Assembly: GCA_020073185.1 (NCBI GenBank)
Contig: JAIQFT010000007.1
Location: 1 to 64,000 of the forward strand
From: Terriglobia bacterium
GTDB taxonomy: Bacteria; Acidobacteriota; Terriglobia; Terriglobales; Acidobacteriaceae
Length of the DNA stretch: 64,000 bases
Direction: 5' to 3'
Made by a program: the position numbers and the translations under genes. The notes beneath the pieces are model-generated. The model was not told the DNA's origin and made no database searches. It saw only the letters and a list, made by a program, of their open reading frames with translations. Shown piece by piece: positions 50,955 to 57,916 of this stretch (position 1 is the stretch's first letter; every line of letters begins with the position of its first letter).

Positions 50955-52556
50955 ATGGCGAAGCCTGCAGCAACACGTGCAATGGAGAACGGCGAGAGTG
51001 CGCGGCTGGCCGAGAGAGGCGCGCGCTGGTCTGATCGTTGGGTGATCGGATGCGAGCTGGCGCTGGCGGCATTTGTGGCCTGGCGGTTGATCGGCGCGGC
51101 GATCGCCATGCGTGCCAGTGTCCTGACTCCTTTCCAGTTCGATTACGGCGAAGGCAACGTGCTGGCCACGCTGGTGCGCATCGCCCACGGTCTTACCCCG
51201 TATCCCGATCCGCGCGCGTTCCCCAACGCCATCGATCCCTACGGCCCCGTGGGCTACTACCTGCTTGCGGTCCCGGTAAAACTGTTCGGCGTCTCGCTGC
51301 TGGCGCCGCGGCTGCTAGTGATCGCTGCCGTGGTCGCGATCTGCATTTTGCTGGCGCTGGCCATCGCAACACGCACGTGCTCCCTCGGGGCTGGGGTGAT
51401 CTTCGGCACCGCCTACGCTGCGCTCCCTTTGGTGGTGGGACTGAGCGCGGTGTTGCGCGTGGACCTGGTCGGGTTGGCGTTGAGCGTCGGCGGCCTGTGC
51501 GTCTTCTCCCAGAAAATGGTCGCGGAGAACGCAGCGGACGCGGAGGAAGAAAGAGAGAAGAAATCCTCTGTGTCCTCTGCGTCAAATTCCCGCCTGGTCT
51601 TATCGGCAGTGCTCTTCGTCGCTGCCATCTTCTGCAAGCACAGCCTGCTGGCCGCGCCCGCGGCGTGCACGCTGTACCTGGTGGCGCGGCGCCGCTGGCG
51701 CGAGGCGGCAAGCTTTGCCGGCTTCGGTGCTGTCCTGGGTGTGGCCGCGTTTGCGGTCGCCGAATGGCTCACGCGCGGATTCTTCGCCGAACACCTGTTC
51801 CTCACTCATCCCGACCCGTTTTCGTGGAACGGATACGCGCTGCGAATCACCCGGCTGGCGATCGGAGCCGCGCCACTGCTCGCGCTCGCCTCGGTGCGCA
51901 TTATCTGGGAGTTACGGCAAAAGCAATTGTCGCTCGCCGGCTGGTGGTTTCTGCTGGCGACAGTGACGGCGATCACCGCCGGCAAGCAGGGCTCCGGCTG
52001 GAACCATTTCCTGGAGTGGGCGGCGGCATTGTGTTTGTGCGCCGGCCTTGGCTGGGAGGTTGTGCGGCGCGCGCGGTCGGCGGCGGTCGTGTTCACCGCA
52101 TGGCTGGCGGTGATGTGGGTCTGGCCGGCCCAGTCCATGTTTGACTGGTCTAACGGCTTGCAGGAGTGTCCGCAGGCCTACGCATACGTCCGCAGCCATC
52201 GCGGCGACCGTGCTCTGTCAGAAAACGTGAGCGCGCTGCTGCTAGGCGGAAAGACCGTATGGGTGCTGGACCCGTTCGTGTACAGCCAGATTGTGATGCA
52301 CGGCACATGGCCGGATGAGGTCATGGAGCCGCGCCTGCGCTCGCGCTGGTTTGACATGGTGGTCACGCGCCGCGACTACACGCGATCATCCGATGCTCTG
52401 CAACGCGGCGTCGAGCGCTTCTCCGCCGGCATGTTGCAGGGGCTGAAGGCGAATTATCGCGTCGCGCGCACCTTTCAGTGCACCGACGCCAACGTGGTTT
52501 TTGAGCCGCTTCCATTACAATCAAAGCTGGCGCAGGTGCCGGCAGCCGGCCACTAA
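50955..52556 (+). CDS. multi-TM glycosyltransferase-like protein, paralog 2
   Basis: About 533 residues, a tandem paralog of the preceding gene. It shares 'FDYGEGNVLATLVRIAHGLTPYPDP', 'DPYGPVGYYLLAVPVKLFGVSLLAPRL', 'GSGWNHFLEWAAALCLCAGLGW' and the C-terminal 'LSENVSALLLGGKTVWVLDPFVYSQIVM'. At residues about 189-210 ('AENAADAEEEREKKSSVSSAS') it carries a degenerate 9-base-period foldback at the same place as the element in paralog 1. ATG 50955 is preferred to TTG 50943. The gap to paralog 1 is 38 bases, with a heptamer array at 50916-50936. Confidence 0.78.
   Translation: MAKPAATRAMENGESARLAERGARWSDRWVIGCELALAAFVAWRLIGAAIAMRASVLTPFQFDYGEGNVLATLVRIAHGLTPYPDPRAFPNAIDPYGPVGYYLLAVPVKLFGVSLLAPRLLVIAAVVAICILLALAIATRTCSLGAGVIFGTAYAALPLVVGLSAVLRVDLVGLALSVGGLCVFSQKMVAENAADAEEEREKKSSVSSASNSRLVLSAVLFVAAIFCKHSLLAAPAACTLYLVARRRWREAASFAGFGAVLGVAAFAVAEWLTRGFFAEHLFLTHPDPFSWNGYALRITRLAIGAAPLLALASVRIIWELRQKQLSLAGWWFLLATVTAITAGKQGSGWNHFLEWAAALCLCAGLGWEVVRRARSAAVVFTAWLAVMWVWPAQSMFDWSNGLQECPQAYAYVRSHRGDRALSENVSALLLGGKTVWVLDPFVYSQIVMHGTWPDEVMEPRLRSRWFDMVVTRRDYTRSSDALQRGVERFSAGMLQGLKANYRVARTFQCTDANVVFEPLPLQSKLAQVPAAGH
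51521..51583. repeat. foldback element inside glycosyltransferase paralog 2
   Basis: A left arm with units GCGGAGAAC, GCAGCGGAC, GCGGAGGAA faces a right arm with TCCTCTGTG, TCCTCTGCG. This is the 9-base-period element type, translated in frame at the loop corresponding to the 135-bp element of paralog 1. Confidence 0.7.
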
Positions 52557-52574
52557 CCTCTCGCCACTTTTTCG

Positions 52575-53276
52575 ATGCAGGTCCGCGTACTTTTTTTCGG
52601 AATGCTGAAGGAAGTCGCCGGCAAGGCGAGCGATGACGTGTCGCTGCCCGATGGCGCCACCATCGGCAACCTGCTCTCGCACTACGCGCAAGACGCGAAG
52701 CTCAAAGGCCTGCTGGGATCGATTGCCGTCGCGCTCAACCTGGAGTATGCCGCGCCCACCGCCGTGCTCCGCGATGGTGACGAGGTCGGACTTCTGCCCC
52801 CGGTGAGCGGCGGCACCGACGCGAAACCCGTGACCCAAGGCCGGGTTCAACTTACCCGGGAGCGCATCGAGACCGCCGCGCTCGCCGAGCGCATGAAGCG
52901 CCCCGAGGATGGCGCGGCGGTGGTGTTCGAGGGCATCGTGCGCCGCAGTAGCCGTGGCCGCCGCACGCTGTATCTCGATTACGAAGCCTACGAGCCGATG
53001 GCGCGCAAGCAGCTCGAGGACCTGGCGGCGCGGGCGCTGGCACAGTTCAAGGTGCGCGACCTCGCCATCGTGCACCGCCTGGGACGCTTGCAGATCGGCG
53101 AAACCAGCGTGGCAATCGTAGTCAGCTCGGCGCACCGCGCGGCAGGCTTCGGCGCCTGCCGTTGGCTGATCGACACGCTGAAGAAAACGGTACCGATCTG
53201 GAAGAAGGAATATTTCGAAGACGGCGCGGTCTGGGCCGACGGCGAGCCCTTCCCGCCGGAGATCCGAAGCGCTTAG
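52575..53276 (+). CDS. fused MoaD-MoaE molybdopterin synthase
   Basis: A 233-residue single chain. Residues 1-80 are MoaD ('VRVLFFGMLKEVAGK ... DEVGLLPPVSGG') ending in the di-Gly that must become a thiocarboxylate. Residues about 88-230 are MoaE ('GAAVVFEGIVRRSSRGRRTLYLDYEAYEPMARKQL', 'VAIVVSSAHRAAGFGACRWLIDTLKKTVPIWKKEYFEDGAVW') with the catalytic Lys region intact. The reaction converts cPMP to molybdopterin. The di-Gly at 79-80 is internal, so cleavage after Gly80 seems required, as reported for the similar mycobacterial MoaX. No other mo genes are nearby. Confidence 0.88.
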   Translation: MQVRVLFFGMLKEVAGKASDDVSLPDGATIGNLLSHYAQDAKLKGLLGSIAVALNLEYAAPTAVLRDGDEVGLLPPVSGGTDAKPVTQGRVQLTRERIETAALAERMKRPEDGAAVVFEGIVRRSSRGRRTLYLDYEAYEPMARKQLEDLAARALAQFKVRDLAIVHRLGRLQIGETSVAIVVSSAHRAAGFGACRWLIDTLKKTVPIWKKEYFEDGAVWADGEPFPPEIRSA

Positions 53277-53299
53277 CCGCAGAGGACACCGAGGAAAGC
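53277..53299. repeat. 9-base-period half element
   Basis: Units CGCAGAGGA and CACCGAGGA directly after the moaDE stop match the left arm of the 9-base-period foldback family. No right arm is visible before the VWA gene. Confidence 0.4.
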
Positions 53300-53311
53300 A
53301 GAACAAAAATC

Positions 53312-54292
53312 GTGCCGACCCCGTGCCTCCCCATCTTACCGATCTGCACCACTACGACGTTTCGTCGTCTCGCGGCCGTTGTACTTCTGCTGGCCGTCGC
53401 GCTGCCGGCGCCCTCCGCCATGCCCACCGAGGGTCCGCAAAAAGACGAGCAAGAGCCCGCCATCAGCGTTGACGTCAAGCTGGTCAACGTGTTCGCCACC
53501 GTGACCGACGCCAACGGCGCGCCCGCCCGTACCCTGAACAAGGATAATTTCGCGCTAATGGAAGATGGCGTTCCACAAACCATCTCCGTCTTCAGCCGCG
53601 AATCGCAACTTCCACTCTCCATCGTCATGGCCATCGATGCCAGCCTGAGCACGAAGAAAGACCTGAAGCTGGAGTTGACCTCGGCGCGCCGTTTCGCCCA
53701 CGAAATCCTGCGTCCGCAGGACTCGCTCGCTCTCTACCAGTTCAGCGAAATCGTCGAAGAGCTGGTGCCGTTTACCGCCGACCTCAAGCGCATTGATGCC
53801 GGCATCGACCGCGTCCACGTGGGCTCCGCCACCGCCATGTACGACGCCATCTACCTTGGCGCCGACGCCCTCTACAAGCGGCAAGGGCGCAAGATCATGG
53901 TGATCATTACCGATGGCGGCGACACCATGAGCAACACGTCCTACCAGGAGGCACTGCGGGCGGCACAGCAGGCCGAAGCCACCGTGTACTCGGTCATCGT
54001 GGTGCCCATCGAGGCCAGCGCCGGGCGTGACCTTGGCGGTGAGCACGCCCTGATCCAACTCTCCCGCGATACCGGGGGCAAGTATTTCTACGCCGACACG
54101 CTGCCCCGACTCGACCAAGCCTTCCGCCAGATCAGCGAAGAACTCCGCACGCAGTACCTGCTGGCGTATTACCCAGTGCGGCGCATCGCTGACTCCGACT
54201 TCCGCAAAGTCCAAGTCGAGCTGAAAGGCCCCGGCACCGAGGGTCTGAAGGCGCGCCACCGCAGCGGCTACTACACGTCGAAATTCAAGTAG
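53312..54292 (+). CDS. secreted VWA-domain protein (VWFA-related type)
   Basis: About 326 residues. A hydrophobic leader (RRLAAVVLLLAVALPAPSA) precedes 'ISVDVKLVNVFATVTDANGAPARTLNKDNFALMEDGVPQTISVF', the segment typical of VWFA-related proteins abundant in Acidobacteria. The von Willebrand A domain has a MIDAS-like 'MAIDASLSTKKDL' (DxSxS changed to DASLS), a Thr/Asp segment 'GSATAMYDAIYLGADAL' and 'IITDGGDT'. It ends with a beta domain. It probably mediates extracytoplasmic protein contacts. The start is unsure: GTG 53312 lacks a good Shine-Dalgarno. Confidence 0.82.
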   Translation: MPTPCLPILPICTTTTFRRLAAVVLLLAVALPAPSAMPTEGPQKDEQEPAISVDVKLVNVFATVTDANGAPARTLNKDNFALMEDGVPQTISVFSRESQLPLSIVMAIDASLSTKKDLKLELTSARRFAHEILRPQDSLALYQFSEIVEELVPFTADLKRIDAGIDRVHVGSATAMYDAIYLGADALYKRQGRKIMVIITDGGDTMSNTSYQEALRAAQQAEATVYSVIVVPIEASAGRDLGGEHALIQLSRDTGGKYFYADTLPRLDQAFRQISEELRTQYLLAYYPVRRIADSDFRKVQVELKGPGTEGLKARHRSGYYTSKFK

Positions 54293-54403
54293 TCGATGGT
54301 CGATGGCCGACGGTCGATGGCCACAGCAGATTGCTTGCTGATCCCGCATCGAAAGCTTATCCCTGGCCGTCGACTGCCGACTGCCGACTGCCGACCGCCG
54401 ACC
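54292..54403. repeat. two heptamer arrays
   Basis: 54292-54319 carries GTCGATG, GTCGATG, GCCGACG, GTCGATG, beginning in the stop codon of the VWA gene. 54369-54403 carries GTCGACT, GCCGACT, GCCGACT, GCCGACC, GCCGACC. The second lies 20 bases before the hfq-like gene. Confidence 0.8.
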
Positions 54404-54422
54404 TGCGCGTGTACAATACCTC

Positions 54423-54719
54423 ATGGCATTTCGCATTCCTGGCATCTCCAACCCGTTGAAAAAAGCGAAGACCCCGCCTCCGGAAGAGACTTCCGAAGAG
54501 GCTGCCTACCTCAAATCGCTCGGTGAAAAGCAGCGCCCGGTCCAGGTGAAGCTGCTCGACGGCGAAATCGTGCGCGGCTGGATCGAGTACTACGACCGCA
54601 ACATGATCCGCCTAACCCGCGAAGGCGCACCCAATCTGTTCATCTTCAAGCACGAGATCATGTACATCGCCGAGGACGGCAGCCAGCAAAAGCGGGGAAA
54701 AGCGGCGGATGGCGGTTAG
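54423..54719 (+). CDS. Hfq/Sm-like RNA-binding protein
   Basis: A 98-residue protein. A Pro/Lys/Glu-rich N-terminus of about 30 residues precedes an Sm fold: 'AYLKSLGEKQRPVQVKLLDGEIVRGWIEYYDRNMIRLTREGAPNLFIFKHEIMYI'. This aligns with Hfq: an N-terminal helix, the Sm1 part 'VQVKLLDGEIVRGWIEYYDRNMI', and Sm2 'FKHEI' for YKHAI. The N-terminal extension before the helix and the basic Sm1 loop differ from classic Hfq. It is probably an RNA chaperone acting with small RNAs; the lineage-specific variant makes this less certain. Confidence 0.75.
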   Translation: MAFRIPGISNPLKKAKTPPPEETSEEAAYLKSLGEKQRPVQVKLLDGEIVRGWIEYYDRNMIRLTREGAPNLFIFKHEIMYIAEDGSQQKRGKAADGG

Positions 54720-54809
54720 ACGATGGTGGTTTGCGGCCACTCTGATGTTTCGGGCCCACCTTCTTTCTCACAAGTTGAGCAACTCATGCCATACTTCCAC
54801 GTTGCCGGG

Positions 54810-54830
54810 CCATCGACCATAGACCATCGA
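54810..54830. repeat. heptamer array before the IMPase start
   Basis: CCATCGA, CCATAGA, CCATCGA lie 11 bases upstream of the TTG start of the IMPase gene, where the ribosome-binding site should be. Confidence 0.6.
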
Positions 54831-54841
54831 CCAGCGCCTGC

Positions 54842-55687
54842 TTGAACTCCACCGACCAATTCGTTCCCGCCATCACCGACATCGCGCGCGAGGCCGGGTC
54901 GCTGCTGATGACCCACTTCCGCCGGCGGGTTGGCTTCGAATACAAAGGCGACGTGGACCTGGTGACGGAGGCTGACCGCTCCACCGAAGCCCTCATCACC
55001 GACCGCATCCGCGCCCGCTGGCCACGCCATGACCTGGTGGGTGAAGAGGGCGCGCGCGTCGAAACCGGCAGCGACTACCGCTGGTACGTCGATCCGCTCG
55101 ACGGAACCACTAACTTCGCGCACGGCTTTCCGGTGTTCTGCGTGTCGATCGCGCTCGCGCACCAGGGCAAGCGCATTGCCGGCGTCATCTACGATCCCAC
55201 ACGCGACGAACTGTTCGCGGCGGAGAAGGGCAGCGGCGCCTACCTTAACCAGCGCCGCATTCATGTCTCCACGGTCGGCAACATGGCCGAGTGCCTTTGC
55301 GGTACCGGGTTTCCCAGCCACAAGCGCCACCAGAATCCGAACATCTACTTCTATCACCAGATCACGCTCAAGACCCACGGCGTGCGCCGCGCTGGATCGG
55401 CGGCGCTGGACCTGGCCTTCGTGGCCTGCGGACGCCTGGACGCCTTCTGGGAATTCAATCTCAATCCCTGGGACACCGCTGCCGGCGCGCTGTTGGTGGA
55501 AGAAGCCGGCGGAAAACTTACCGTCATGAACGGCGGGCCGTGGCGCCTCGACAGCCGCGAGACGCTCGCCAGCAATGGTCTGGTCCACGCTGATTTCGTT
55601 GCCAGCGTGCAAGACACTCTTGCCGGGCGCGGGTTGGAACCACTGCCGAGTCCGATGGAGTACGCTGCCGGGCGCAAGCGGGAGTAA
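54842..55687 (+). CDS. inositol monophosphatase family protein
   Basis: A 281-residue Mg-dependent, Li-sensitive phosphatase of the IMPase/FIG fold. Motifs: 'DLVTEADRSTEALI', 'LVGEEGARVE' (Glu ligand), 'WYVDPLDGTTNFAHGFP' (DPxDGT), and 'AALDLAFVACGRLDAFWEFNLNPWDTAAGALLVEEAGG' (WDxAAG). Substrates could be inositol-1-phosphate, fructose-1,6-bisphosphate or 3'-phosphoadenosine phosphate. The start is TTG 54842, which follows a heptamer array and lacks a clear Shine-Dalgarno, so the true start could be slightly downstream. Confidence 0.9.
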   Translation: MNSTDQFVPAITDIAREAGSLLMTHFRRRVGFEYKGDVDLVTEADRSTEALITDRIRARWPRHDLVGEEGARVETGSDYRWYVDPLDGTTNFAHGFPVFCVSIALAHQGKRIAGVIYDPTRDELFAAEKGSGAYLNQRRIHVSTVGNMAECLCGTGFPSHKRHQNPNIYFYHQITLKTHGVRRAGSAALDLAFVACGRLDAFWEFNLNPWDTAAGALLVEEAGGKLTVMNGGPWRLDSRETLASNGLVHADFVASVQDTLAGRGLEPLPSPMEYAAGRKRE

Positions 55688-55736
55688 GCCGGTTGAACGC
55701 ACCAGTTACCGTCAGCGAAATGTATGCTGACCACCT

Positions 55737-56099
55737 ATGCCTACGCTGGTAAGTCAACCCACCCGCATCCGGGCCGCCGGCAACAAGCCCAAACTCATCG
55801 ACGAATACATCGGACGCGTCAATTCCCGGACCGCGCCCGTCAGTGTCGCCCACATGCGCAGTCCCGCGGGCTGGCAGGAGCCGGGCCAGACGCCTGAGTT
55901 CGACGAGTACACCATCGTGCTGCGCGGCATGTTGCGCGTCGAGCACCAGGGCGGCCACCTTGAGGTCCGCGCCGGCCAGGCGGTCATCGCGCACCGCGGA
56001 GAATGGGTGCGCTACTCCACGCCGGAAGCCGACGGCGCCGAGTACATCGCCGTCTGCCTGCCCGCTTTTTCCATGGAGACCGTGCACCGCGACGGCTAG
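55737..56099 (+). CDS. small cupin-domain protein
   Basis: A 120-residue single-domain cupin. The strand pattern 'FDEYTIVLRGMLRVEHQGGHLEVRAGQAVIAHRGEWVRYSTPEADGAEYIAVCLPAF' has the cupin-2 layout, with 'GQAVIAHRGEWVRY' as second motif. The first motif's usual G-x5-HxH is degenerate (EYTIVLRG with Glu only), so metal binding may be lost or changed. Function unknown. Its stop codon TAG lies inside the left inverted end of the repeat at 56096-56221. Confidence 0.78.
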   Translation: MPTLVSQPTRIRAAGNKPKLIDEYIGRVNSRTAPVSVAHMRSPAGWQEPGQTPEFDEYTIVLRGMLRVEHQGGHLEVRAGQAVIAHRGEWVRYSTPEADGAEYIAVCLPAFSMETVHRDG

Positions 56100-56221
56100 G
56101 GAGGGTCTGATCAACCCCGGTTCTTGAAGGGGATGGCCTTCAGGCCGTCCGCAAATGCCGTACAAAGAGTACGGCTTCAGCCGCTGAGGGACCGGCGACG
56201 GCTTGATCAGAGCTTCCCTAG
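56096..56221. repeat. MITE-like 126-bp element with 19-bp inverted ends
   Basis: The end CTAGGGAGGGTCTGATCAA (56096-56114) pairs with 56203-56221 at 17 of 19 positions. The core has hairpins GGCCTTCAGGCC and CCGTACAAAGAGTACGG and the phrase GGCTTCAGCCGCTGAGGG, nearly as at 11197-11214. It spans exactly from the cupin stop to the stop of the convergent membrane-protein gene, so both TAG stops are inside its ends. Confidence 0.75.
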
Positions 56222-57750
56222 CGCGTTGGCATTGCCCCTGTGTCAATCAGCCGCATGGAAACGTCAAGGGAGCGCAGCAGCGCGCGGTCCCGAGGCGAGT
56301 AGCCCTCGTACTGGTAGGGCTTGTACTGCAACGGGTGAGGGTAGCGGAAGACCACGCGCCCGGCAGGCGCCGCGGGACCTGCAACGAAGGGAATCGCGAA
56401 GCAGGTGTTCATCAGCACGTAGCGCGCTTCGCCCTCTACCTGGGCGGAATTGTGGTAGCGACAATCGCCGATCAGGAGCGCGCCCTTGCCGAAGCTGCTG
56501 GCATGGCGCAACGGCACATAGGCCGCAGCCAGACGGCTCACCTGGGTGGGGAAACGCTGCGTCAGCGGTCGGCGCAGGTTCCACGAAAACTGCGCCACCA
56601 GTAACAGACAGACCGCGGCCGCACGCCGGTTGGGTCCCCGGCGCAGTGCCGCCGCCAGCACCGGCGCGGTCGCCAGGCAGAGGAAGGGTACCATCTCGCG
56701 CGCGTTGCGGCCGTACACGACAAACTTTCCCAGTACGACCGAACTCACCACCAAACCGGCGTAGATCGCCACCAGCATAGCCAGCCAGGCCATGCCGCGT
56801 CGGCGGAATTCACAGTTGGTAACCACCATGACCACGAGCGCGGCGGAGCCCACCAGCCACAACACCAGCAGCAGGTGCTCGGAATGCCACAGATATGCCC
56901 ACGGCAGGGACCATCCTTCGGCGTAGGAGCCTTGCGTCACGGTTCGCGAAAACTGGCGCTGCTGATCGAAGAACGGCGGCAGCATCCGGAGCAACGACGT
57001 TACTTGCAGCACGAGCAGCGGCAATGTAAACGCGATCCCCGCGGCGAGCGCTCGCCGGATCATCACCAGCGGCGACCATCCCGGCCACAACAGGTGCGCC
57101 CCCAGCACAACCGCTGCTAATAGCCAGTAACCGTTGTAAACGCCGAACGCGGCGGCTGCCACCAATCCGCACAGCACAGAGCGTTCGATGCCTGCCTCGT
57201 GCTTCATTCCCAGCCAGAGCGCGAGCAGGGCAAATGCCAGCGACGTGTCGTAGGGCAACAGATGGCGCGAGTAGATGGTTGCCGAAGTGGAGCAAAACAT
57301 CAGGAAAGCGGCGAGCAGCGCTTCCGCCCGGCCCGCGCCGCTCCGGCGGGCGATCGCGTACACCAGGACATTGCACGCCAGGCCGGACAGTGAAAAGCAC
57401 AGCGCAGAAATCCAACTGCCCGCCGCGATGTCAGCAAAACTCGGGACTGCCGGCCCGCCTCGCAGACGCATGACCACGTATTGCGCCGTCGCCGGCACGG
57501 TGCCGACGACGCTGAACAACCAATGGTCGGAACTGCGCACCAGGGTGTCCAGCGTGGTCAGCGGATGGCCCACGTGCTTCAGGAGTGACCAGGAGCGCTG
57601 GATACGCCCCTCGTCAACCCAGAAAAACTGCCCGCCTCGCACGCACAGCACGGCGCGGATCGCGGCCGACGCCATCACCATCAACACCAGCCACCTCCGC
57701 GCTGCCGTGTCGCTCTGATCGTGCTCGGCGGACGCGTGGTTCACGACCAT
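56218..57750 (-). CDS. multi-TM membrane protein, glycosyltransferase-like
   Basis: About 510 residues with ten or so TM segments. The first periplasmic loop 'RGGQFFWVDEGRIQRSWSLLKHVGHPL' has the 'WVDEG' type acidic motif of GT39/ArnT-like proteins. 'SRHLLPYDTSLAFALLALWLGMKHEAG' is a second typical segment. The soluble C-terminus (from about 390) includes 'LLIGDCRYHNSAQVEGEARYVLMN'. A polyprenol-sugar-dependent transferase is likely, but substrates are unknown. ATG 57750 has AAAGG six bases upstream; TTG 57798 is the alternative. It is convergent with the cupin gene. Confidence 0.68.
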   Translation of the reverse strand: MVVNHASAEHDQSDTAARRWLVLMVMASAAIRAVLCVRGGQFFWVDEGRIQRSWSLLKHVGHPLTTLDTLVRSSDHWLFSVVGTVPATAQYVVMRLRGGPAVPSFADIAAGSWISALCFSLSGLACNVLVYAIARRSGAGRAEALLAAFLMFCSTSATIYSRHLLPYDTSLAFALLALWLGMKHEAGIERSVLCGLVAAAAFGVYNGYWLLAAVVLGAHLLWPGWSPLVMIRRALAAGIAFTLPLLVLQVTSLLRMLPPFFDQQRQFSRTVTQGSYAEGWSLPWAYLWHSEHLLLVLWLVGSAALVVMVVTNCEFRRRGMAWLAMLVAIYAGLVVSSVVLGKFVVYGRNAREMVPFLCLATAPVLAAALRRGPNRRAAAVCLLLVAQFSWNLRRPLTQRFPTQVSRLAAAYVPLRHASSFGKGALLIGDCRYHNSAQVEGEARYVLMNTCFAIPFVAGPAAPAGRVVFRYPHPLQYKPYQYEGYSPRDRALLRSLDVSMRLIDTGAMPTR

Positions 57751-57916
57751 CTTGGCCTTTGTCGGCTTTGCGTTAGAGATTCTCGCCAAGTGATCCAAAT
57801 GTCGCCGTGTGATGGGAAGTGCGCCGGACCGCGTGCAGGTACTCTATAGCACGGCTCCCGCCGCAAGACCTAGCCGGGGGTTAGAATTAGAATAACGGGG
57901 TTTACGATCGCCGAGG

